64,000 bases of DNA from Aquificota bacterium (GTDB lineage: Bacteria; Aquificota; Aquificia; Aquificales; Aquificaceae). The stretch spans positions 124,001-188,000 of the forward strand of contig JAADEH010000012.1 of assembly GCA_013153495.1 (NCBI GenBank), written 5' to 3'. Position 1 is the stretch's first letter, and every line of letters begins with the position of its first letter. This document shows, piece by piece, positions 58,897 through 64,000 of this stretch. The notes under the pieces are model-generated. The model made no database searches and was not told the DNA's origin. It saw nothing but the letters and a program-made list of their open reading frames with translations. Position numbers and translations under genes: made by a program.

Positions 58897-60609
58897 ATGT
58901 CGATTAGAAGATACGATGCGGTGATAATAGGCGGTGGCGGAGCGGGTCTGCGTGCCGCCATAGAGATAGCCAAGGACCCGGCTCTGAAGGTGGCTCTCGT
59001 TTCGAAGGTATATCCCACCCGCTCCCACACGGGAGCAGCTCAGGGGGGCATGAATGCCGCTCTCGGGAATGTGGTTCCCGACGACAATCCAGAAGCTCAC
59101 GCTTACGATACCATAAAGGGTTCGGACTTCTTAGCGGACCAGGATGCTGTCTTCTTTATGACCGAGAACGCTCCCGAAATCATCTATGAGCTTGATAGAT
59201 GGGGTGTTCCCTTCTCAAGGCTTCCCGACGGAAGAATAGCTCAAAGACCTTTCGGGGGTGCTTCCTTTCCCAGAACCGTGTATGCAGCGGATAAAACCGG
59301 TCATGTGCTTCTGCATACTCTCTTTGAACAGGCTCTCTCGAAGGAAAACATAGACTTTTACAACGAGTTCTTTTTGCTGGACCTGGTGCAGGACGGAGAG
59401 AGAGTCAAGGGAGTTTCCCTATACGACATAAAGACGGGAGAGGTGGTCGTCCTTCAGACCAAAGCTGTCATTATGGCTACGGGTGGCTTTGCCAGAATTT
59501 ACTGGTTCAGAAGCACGAACGCTATAGGAAACACCGGGGACGGTCAGGCGGTTGTTTTCAGAAACGGAGTTCCCCTAAAGGATATAGAGTTTATTCAGTT
59601 CCACCCTACGGGTCTTGCCAAAACCGGAATACTCCTTTCGGAAGCCTGTAGAGGAGAAGGCGGATACCTAATAAACAAGCTGGGCGAGCGCTTCATGAAG
59701 CGATACGCTCCGGAAAAGATGGAGCTTGCTCCCAGAGACATGGTCTCAAGAGCCATAGAGTATGAAATAATGGAGGGTAGAGGGGTAGGAGAGGGAGCGA
59801 GAGCATACATATACCTTGACCTAAGACATCTCGGCGAGGAGAAGATAAACGAAAGACTGCCTCAGGTTCGTCAGCTTGCCATAGACTTCGAGGGAGTTGA
59901 CCCCGTCAAGGACCCTGTCCCTATAAGACCGACCGCTCACTACTGTATGGGCGGGATACACGTTGTGGATTACAGAACTTCTGAAACACCGCTTCGCGGT
60001 CTTTATGCTATAGGAGAATGTGCGTGTGTGTCCGTTCACGGAGCGAACAGGCTCGGCGGAAACTCCCTGATAGAGCTTTTGGTTTTCGGCAAGTTCTGTG
60101 GAATAGCGGTGAGGGAAAGAGTTAAAGAGGTAGATTACGCTCCCATTTCGGAAGCGGAAGCCTCAAAGGACAGAGAGTTTATAGAAAACCTCTTCAAGAG
60201 GGAAGGAAAGGAGAGCCTTGCGGACATCAGGTCCCAGATGGGAGAGATAACCTGGGCGAAGATGGGTATATTCCGGGACGAGAAATCCCTGAAGGAAGCT
60301 TACGAAGAACTTTCCGAACTCCTGAGTCGCTGGGAAAACATCCCCGTAGTGGATAAGTCCAAGGTCTTTAACACCAACCTGATAGAGCTTTTGGAACTCA
60401 GGAACATGCTTGAACTTGCGAGAGCGGTGGCTCTGGGGGCACTGCACAGAAGAGAGTCCAGAGGCGGGCACTCGAGAGAGGATTATCCGGAAAGGGACGA
60501 TGAGAACTTCTTAAAGCATTCCCTGATAACTTACGAAGAAGGGAACCTAAAAATAGATTACATTCCCGTGAGGATAACCAAGTATCAACCCGCGGAAAGG
60601 AAGTATTGA
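58897..60609 (+). CDS. succinate dehydrogenase/fumarate reductase flavoprotein subunit
   Basis: The 570-residue protein has YDAVIIGGGGAGLRAAIEIA, the FAD-linking RSHTGAAQGGMNAALGN (covalent His), IQFHPTGLAKTGILLSEACR, RDMVSRAIEYEI and CACVSVHGANRLGGNSLIEL, with the C-terminal RRESRGGHSREDYPERDDEN. It catalyses succinate/fumarate interconversion; in Aquificaceae it may run as fumarate reductase in the reductive TCA cycle. Iron-sulfur and membrane subunits are not adjacent. Confidence 0.95.
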   Translation: MSIRRYDAVIIGGGGAGLRAAIEIAKDPALKVALVSKVYPTRSHTGAAQGGMNAALGNVVPDDNPEAHAYDTIKGSDFLADQDAVFFMTENAPEIIYELDRWGVPFSRLPDGRIAQRPFGGASFPRTVYAADKTGHVLLHTLFEQALSKENIDFYNEFFLLDLVQDGERVKGVSLYDIKTGEVVVLQTKAVIMATGGFARIYWFRSTNAIGNTGDGQAVVFRNGVPLKDIEFIQFHPTGLAKTGILLSEACRGEGGYLINKLGERFMKRYAPEKMELAPRDMVSRAIEYEIMEGRGVGEGARAYIYLDLRHLGEEKINERLPQVRQLAIDFEGVDPVKDPVPIRPTAHYCMGGIHVVDYRTSETPLRGLYAIGECACVSVHGANRLGGNSLIELLVFGKFCGIAVRERVKEVDYAPISEAEASKDREFIENLFKREGKESLADIRSQMGEITWAKMGIFRDEKSLKEAYEELSELLSRWENIPVVDKSKVFNTNLIELLELRNMLELARAVALGALHRRESRGGHSREDYPERDDENFLKHSLITYEEGNLKIDYIPVRITKYQPAERKY

Positions 60610-61461
60610 TTACTCCACGTTTGCGGACTGCTGTTTTATACGGTCTATCTCCGCTTTTATCTCCACCACAAACTCGGAAAGGTCAGGTATTTTGTTCCCG
60701 AGAGTAGTTATCTCCCTGTGCATCTCCTGGGCTAAGAACTCCAACTTTTTCCCCACCTCACCGCTTGCACTTGAAATGAGTTTTTTAAAGCGTTCCACGT
60801 GGGTCTTTAACCTCGTTACCTCCTCCTCAACGTCCATTCTCTCCAGCAAGAAGAGTATTTCGTTTACCACGACCGGGTGCTCCTCGGGAAGGTCAAGTTT
60901 TTTGGCTCTTTCCAGAACTTTCTCTTTTACCCTCTCAAGTATTGTGTCCTTTTTAGCTACGACCTTTTCTAAGAGTTCTTCTATTCTGCTTATCCTACCT
61001 TCGATGTCCTTCTTGAGAGCTTCTCCTTCCCTTCTTCTGGCTTCGAGAAGTTCTTCCAGAGCAAGTTTCGTAGCTTCAAGTATCGTGTTTTCCAGCTCCT
61101 CTTCCACTTCCATAACAGTTTTTTCCGCATACTTCCAGCTGTATTCAAAAACCGTATCGTCGCTTATAGAAAGACCCGCTCCTTTAGATATTTCTTTTAT
61201 CAAACCTACGTTCTGGGATAATTTTTCCAAATCTACCGGCGGGACGGCTTTTTTTGACTCTACATCTACCATAACGTAAAGACTTCCCCTGCGGAGTTTT
61301 TCCTTAATAAGGTTCTTTATTTTTTGCTCCACCGGAAGCAAGTAGGAAGGCATACGAACCGATATGTCTAAACCTTTACCGTTGAGTGAACGCATCATGA
61401 CCCTTGCTTTCCAGTTTTCGCTCTCTGCCTCTCCCTTTCCGAACCCTGTCATGCTCAGCAT
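60610..61461 (-). CDS. YicC family endoribonuclease
   Basis: From ATG 61461 the protein has 283 residues with the YicC opening MLSMTGFGKGEAESENWKAR, SLNGKGLDISVRMPSYLLPV, and a long coiled-coil middle. The C-terminal KKLEFLAQEMHREITTLGNK and VVEIKAEIDRIKQQSANVE match the YicC C-terminal (DUF1732) domain. YicC is an endoribonuclease with a clamp-like hexamer. A longer frame reaching 61563 runs through tRNA-Ser and is rejected. Confidence 0.92.
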   Translation of the reverse strand: MLSMTGFGKGEAESENWKARVMMRSLNGKGLDISVRMPSYLLPVEQKIKNLIKEKLRRGSLYVMVDVESKKAVPPVDLEKLSQNVGLIKEISKGAGLSISDDTVFEYSWKYAEKTVMEVEEELENTILEATKLALEELLEARRREGEALKKDIEGRISRIEELLEKVVAKKDTILERVKEKVLERAKKLDLPEEHPVVVNEILFLLERMDVEEEVTRLKTHVERFKKLISSASGEVGKKLEFLAQEMHREITTLGNKIPDLSEFVVEIKAEIDRIKQQSANVE

Positions 61462-61480
61462 GCCTATAATTTTAAAGTCA

Positions 61481-61571
61481 GGCGGGGTGGCGGAGCGGAC
61501 GAACGCGGGGGATTCGAAATCCCTTGCAGGGTGTTTAAGCCCTGCCGTGGGTTCAAATCCCACCCCCGCCG
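61481..61571 (+). tRNA. tRNA-Ser (anticodon CGA)
   Basis: The acceptor arms GGCGGGG (61481-61487) and CCCCGCC (61564-61570) pair over seven bases, with G at 61571 as discriminator. The anticodon loop TTCGAAA sits in a GGGGA/TCCCT stem, giving CGA. A long variable arm (CAGGG...CCCTG) marks the class II fold of serine tRNA, and GTGGG-TTCAAAT-CCCAC is the T arm. CCA is not encoded. The adjacent AT-rich genes make it a possible integration site. Confidence 0.95.
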
Positions 61572-61704
61572 TGATAACAAGAAATTCTTAAAAACTGCAA
61601 CAACCCCACCATACCTACTGAACAATGTCAACAGCAGAAAAACAAAAGAGTTATACAAAAAGGGAGTCCCCTTAGATGGGTTCTTTGACGAGAAGACCTT
61701 TAGA

Positions 61705-62196
61705 ATGAAGGCACAAGAAGAGATGAAAGAGTGGGAGAAGAAAGCTGAGCTTATAAAGGTTTTGGGAGTAAATCAAAAAGCGGGAGTTAAGGTGGGAGAA
61801 GAAATAGAACATCCTATTTATGGTTTCAAGACAAGGGTGGTGGCTATCTACAAAGACCTCCTCGGCAATGAAAGAATTCTGACCGAGCATGCCAAAAAGC
61901 ATGTGGAAAGAAAGGCAAGAGTGAAAGTTAAAAAGTCTATAGAAGTAGAACTACGAATTGTAGGTCTAAGAAGCATTAGAGATATTGTCAGCAATCCAGA
62001 TATAGTTATTAAGGATACGCACCAAAGCGCTATCATTTACATTCGCAAGATTACCCTAAAAGATAAAGACTATAACGTTTGTGTAGTAGTAGGATTAGAG
62101 AACCAACACTATATATACACCGTCCAGCCCATGTCTGGACATCTAAAGGTAGACAGGTATATTAAGTTATATGAGCGTGAAGCTAAGAAACGATAG
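61705..62196 (+). CDS. phage-type (barnase/EndoU-like) RNase domain candidate
   Basis: The frame is open from within the tRNA to a stop at 62194; the first ATG with reasonable context is 61705, giving 163 residues. Coding-like residues also precede it (ELYKKGVPLDGFFDEKTF), so the gene may be 5'-truncated. The C-terminal 90 residues resemble PBECR-type phage nucleases (NERILTEHAKKHVERKARVK, IRDIVSNPDIVIKD, SAIIYIRKITL, VCVVVGLENQHYIYTV). Such domains are usually fused to phage head proteins or toxins. Overlaps the next gene by 26 bases. Functional call is tentative. Confidence 0.5.
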   Translation: MKAQEEMKEWEKKAELIKVLGVNQKAGVKVGEEIEHPIYGFKTRVVAIYKDLLGNERILTEHAKKHVERKARVKVKKSIEVELRIVGLRSIRDIVSNPDIVIKDTHQSAIIYIRKITLKDKDYNVCVVVGLENQHYIYTVQPMSGHLKVDRYIKLYEREAKKR

Positions 62197-62515
62197 CACA
62201 GAAGATTACGTAGTTCTTTATTCCGAAGAAACAGATATTGATTCACTTCCTGAACATAAAGACCTTGAAAGTTGGCTTTGGTTTGTAAATACAGGTATAG
62301 ACTCTGAAGGTAGGCTAAGATACTTCAGTCTTGACATCTGGAATGGAGACCCTATTGGGCTAATTGATGATGTAATTTCTTACCTTGAGACACATCCCGT
62401 TCCCGGCACCTACACAGTGGAAGAGTTGGGGCTAAAGGATGTTCCCTTCGTAGAAGTTCTCAAAGCCATCAAAAAACTCTACGAGCAAAAACTGACAACT
62501 CCGACACAGAAATAA
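62171..62515 (+). CDS. small acidic protein, partner of the RNase-like gene
   Basis: The 114-residue protein starts at ATG 62171, 26 bases inside the end of the upstream gene in another frame. It is acidic and mixed alpha/beta (DYVVLYSEETDIDSLPEHKD, RLRYFSLDIWNGDPIGLIDD, PGTYTVEELGLKDVPFVEVL). I do not recognise the family. Size, acidity and tight coupling suit an immunity or antitoxin protein for the RNase-like gene, but this is position-based. AT-richer than the core genome around it. Confidence 0.5.
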   Translation: MSVKLRNDSTEDYVVLYSEETDIDSLPEHKDLESWLWFVNTGIDSEGRLRYFSLDIWNGDPIGLIDDVISYLETHPVPGTYTVEELGLKDVPFVEVLKAIKKLYEQKLTTPTQK

Positions 62516-62566
62516 GAAGCTTTTCTCCTATTTTCCCTTCTATACTTTTAAACAGGACTCGGAACT

Positions 62567-63640
62567 ATGAGAAAGGGAGTGGCAAATCTACCTCTACATT
62601 ACGGTAAGGCACCTCCCTGGCTATTTAACAGAATGGTCTCTCTATCAGAAGCTATACTCGAGTTCCTGGCTTTTGAATTTAGTAGAGAGGAAATTTTGCG
62701 TAGGTTGTCAGACCCTTTCTGGTTTCAAGCGCTCGGGTGTGCTCTCGGATTTGACTGGCATTCGAGCGGTATAACAACCACCGTGTGCGGAGCTTTAAAG
62801 GAAGCCTTAAAAAATCTTGGTTCGGATATAGGTATGTTTGCGGTAGGTGGTAAGGGAAAAAGTGCCATAGAAACTCCTCAACAGCTCGATACTCTGGGAG
62901 AAAGATTTGGACTTGAAGTTGAACATTTGAAAGAGGTCAGCAGGCTCGTTGCCAAAGTTGACAACACCCTATTGCAAGACGGATACCAGCTTTATCACCA
63001 CGTATTGTTTTTTACAAAAGACGGTCTTTGGACCGTAGTTCAACAGGGAATGAATACCCAAAAGAGGCTTGCCAGAAGATACCACTGGTTAGGTGAGAAG
63101 GTAGAAAGCTACGTGGAAGAACCCCACAGCGGTATATCCTCCCAAGTTATTCACGGAAAAATACCCCTTAACCTAACTTCAAATAAGTCCAAAGATACCA
63201 GAGAGGTTATGTGCGAACTACTTAAGAACAAGGAAGCTTTCTTAAAAGAGCTTGATGGAATAAGGAAACTCTCCCTGCCGAGCAGACACTACATAAGTCC
63301 GAAGGACTTTAATGTAAACAAATTAAGGGAAACTGTTAAGAAGATAGAAACAAACATAGAGTCCTTTGAAGACCTCCTGCGCATAAGAGGCATAGGACCT
63401 AAAACCGTCAGAGCGCTTGCCCTGGTGAGCGAGATAATATACGGAGCTAAGCCTTCCTTTGAGGACCCTGCGAGATACTCCTTCGCTCACGGTGGCAAAG
63501 ACGGACACCCCTATCCCGTTAAAAAGGACATATACGACGCTACAATAGAAACCCTAAAAGAGGCAATAGCAAAAGCAAAAATAGGTGAAAGGGAAAAGGC
63601 GGAAGCGCTCAAAAAGCTCTCCCGCATAATTAGCTCTTAG
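62567..63640 (+). CDS. DUF763 protein
   Basis: This 357-residue protein matches the DUF763 family of archaea and thermophilic bacteria. It opens MRKGVANLPLHYGKAPPWLF, has a central HHVLFFTKDGLWTVVQQGMN and RRYHWLGEKVESYVEEPHSG, and a C-terminal helix-hairpin-helix LLRIRGIGPKTVRALALVSE that suggests DNA or RNA binding. The basic C-terminus supports this. Function is unknown. It follows the acidic protein gene by 51 bases. Confidence 0.85.
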   Translation: MRKGVANLPLHYGKAPPWLFNRMVSLSEAILEFLAFEFSREEILRRLSDPFWFQALGCALGFDWHSSGITTTVCGALKEALKNLGSDIGMFAVGGKGKSAIETPQQLDTLGERFGLEVEHLKEVSRLVAKVDNTLLQDGYQLYHHVLFFTKDGLWTVVQQGMNTQKRLARRYHWLGEKVESYVEEPHSGISSQVIHGKIPLNLTSNKSKDTREVMCELLKNKEAFLKELDGIRKLSLPSRHYISPKDFNVNKLRETVKKIETNIESFEDLLRIRGIGPKTVRALALVSEIIYGAKPSFEDPARYSFAHGGKDGHPYPVKKDIYDATIETLKEAIAKAKIGEREKAEALKKLSRIISS

Positions 63641-63642
63641 CA

Positions 63643-63936
63643 TTAATTGGGATTTATCGGTCCTATACTACAAGACGGATCACAAACGCAAATCAAACCT
63701 CCCCAACGACACTTGAAGCATTTCGATGGACACCGTGGCTTAACTCCTTGTGGAGTTGAACCACTCACCTTTTTGTAATAGGTAAGCTTCTTCGGGTCGC
63801 AACCCTTCTCCTTACAGAACCTTATGGCTTCTTTTTTCTCCTGTGGAGAGAGTTGGTCAAACTTCAGGGGAATGAAATTCCCGCCTGCAAAGACACTCAA
63901 AGAAAAAAACAAAGAAAGGAGCAGAGCCTTTAACAT
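63643..63936 (-). CDS. small secreted cysteine-rich protein
   Basis: The 97-residue protein has a signal peptide (MLKALLLSLFFSLSVFAGG). The mature part has eight cysteines, two at about residues 41 and 46 and six clustered in a C-terminal KPRCPSKCFKCRWGGLICVC...CSI. It begins after the end of a neighbour whose visible C-terminus carries a similar CRW/CC pattern. The cysteines could form disulfides or bind metal. No family recognised. Stop just 2 bases from convergent DUF763. Confidence 0.7.
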   Translation of the reverse strand: MLKALLLSLFFSLSVFAGGNFIPLKFDQLSPQEKKEAIRFCKEKGCDPKKLTYYKKVSGSTPQGVKPRCPSKCFKCRWGGLICVCDPSCSIGPINPN

Positions 63937-63939
63937 GGC

Positions 63940-64000
63940 TTACCTCCACGCTCGTTCTTTAGGATCGCAGAAGCAACAGAAAATTCCACAGCACCATCGA
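63940..64000 (-). CDS. 3' end of a second cysteine-rich protein (partial)
   Basis: The minus strand from the window edge to a TAA at 63940-63942 reads RWCCGIFCCFCDPKERAWR, with five cysteines in fourteen residues. It resembles CRWGGLICVCDPSC of the downstream protein in order (RW, then hydrophobic, then C-x-CDP). Its stop lies 3 bases before the ATG of that gene. The N-terminus is outside the window. A paralogous, tandem pair is likely. Confidence 0.5.
   Translation of the reverse strand, partial: RWCCGIFCCFCDPKERAWR

Noticed and set aside
61461-61563. N-terminal extension of yicC by 34 codons
   Set aside because: The extension lies in tRNA-Ser and reads the complement of the tRNA; the standard YicC start is at 61461.
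61531-61704. Start of the RNase-like gene within the tRNA
   Set aside because: The in-frame ATG at 61531 is in the tRNA variable arm; the open frame there is more simply chance or a truncation scar, so only 61705 onward is annotated.
1-64000. CRISPR arrays, IS elements and rRNA genes
   Set aside because: I looked for regular repeat-spacer blocks, transposase genes with flanking inverted repeats, and rRNA sequence, and saw none in the window.

Overview
The window reads as a chromosomal segment of a thermophilic, chemolithoautotrophic bacterium of the Aquificaceae (Aquifex / Hydrogenobacter / Hydrogenivirga relatives). Supporting signs are heavy use of ATA (Ile) and AGG/AGA (Arg) codons, very tight gene packing with many ATGA/GTGA overlaps, a thioredoxin-like [2Fe-2S] ferredoxin of the Aquifex type, an archaeal-type Ogg glycosylase, DUF763, and both a UbiD-family decarboxylase and the futalosine-pathway enzyme MqnE. 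No genus is claimed.

Layout. 1-3548: AT-rich surface-polysaccharide genes on the minus strand (AlkP-superfamily enzyme, pyruvyl transferase, flippase), probably part of a transferred O-antigen-type island running off the left edge. 3549-7089: comM surrounded by minimal nucleotidyltransferase (MNT) and HEPN modules, one pair intact and at least three decayed or chimeric. 7086-19691: a secreted PepSY protein behind a consensus sigma-70 promoter, a Wzz protein, ubiD, rtcB, a DUF4143 ATPase, a dicarboxylate/glutamate symporter, a CDP-alcohol phosphatidyltransferase-ybaB-recR run, a ChaN-like protein, bioD, ftsI and a radical-SAM enzyme. 19735-23782: a four-gene envelope operon (CsgG-type lipoprotein, C-type lectin/FlgT-like protein, LPP20-like lipoprotein, small beta-barrel) that matches no system I can name. 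23853-24320: ogt.

24283-41000 is the denitrification core. Reading on the minus strand, nirS leads a compact cluster: nirN-like two-heme protein, V4R protein, nirJ, nirF, SUMT (nirE role), fused nirDL, then a TetR regulator and yggS. Together these give cytochrome cd1 nitrite reductase and most of the heme d1 pathway. Next to it is a heme-copper nitric oxide reductase operon of the norSY-senC type: a 57-residue membrane peptide, a CuA subunit II, a subunit I without the catalytic tyrosine, and SCO1. Divergent from it are a cytochrome b-ferredoxin-MvhD fusion, a hemerythrin and a 12-TM protein, followed by a convergent Rrf2 regulator. The upstream regions of nirS and the NO reductase operon share a 20-base motif.

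40812-47411 is hsp33 and a division/cell-wall block (ftsZ, ftsA, ftsQ, ddl, murB, a small kinase-like protein). 47431-61461 carries housekeeping genes (purE, purK, ogg, ferredoxin, hfq, ADP-ribosylglycohydrolase, mqnE, DUF996, DEAD-box helicase, lipoate ligase-like, metallophosphoesterase, mnmG, RNase HIII, gspC, sdhA/frdA, yicC). The right end (61481-64000) is accessory: a tRNA-Ser(CGA), an AT-richer pair that may be a phage-type RNase and a partner protein, DUF763, and two adjacent genes for small cysteine-rich secreted proteins, the second cut by the window edge.

Most likely novel material: the CsgG/lectin operon, the cytochrome b-ferredoxin-MvhD fusion with the NO reductase, the V4R protein inside the heme d1 cluster, the tRNA-Ser-linked toxin-like pair, and the tandem Cys-rich secreted proteins.
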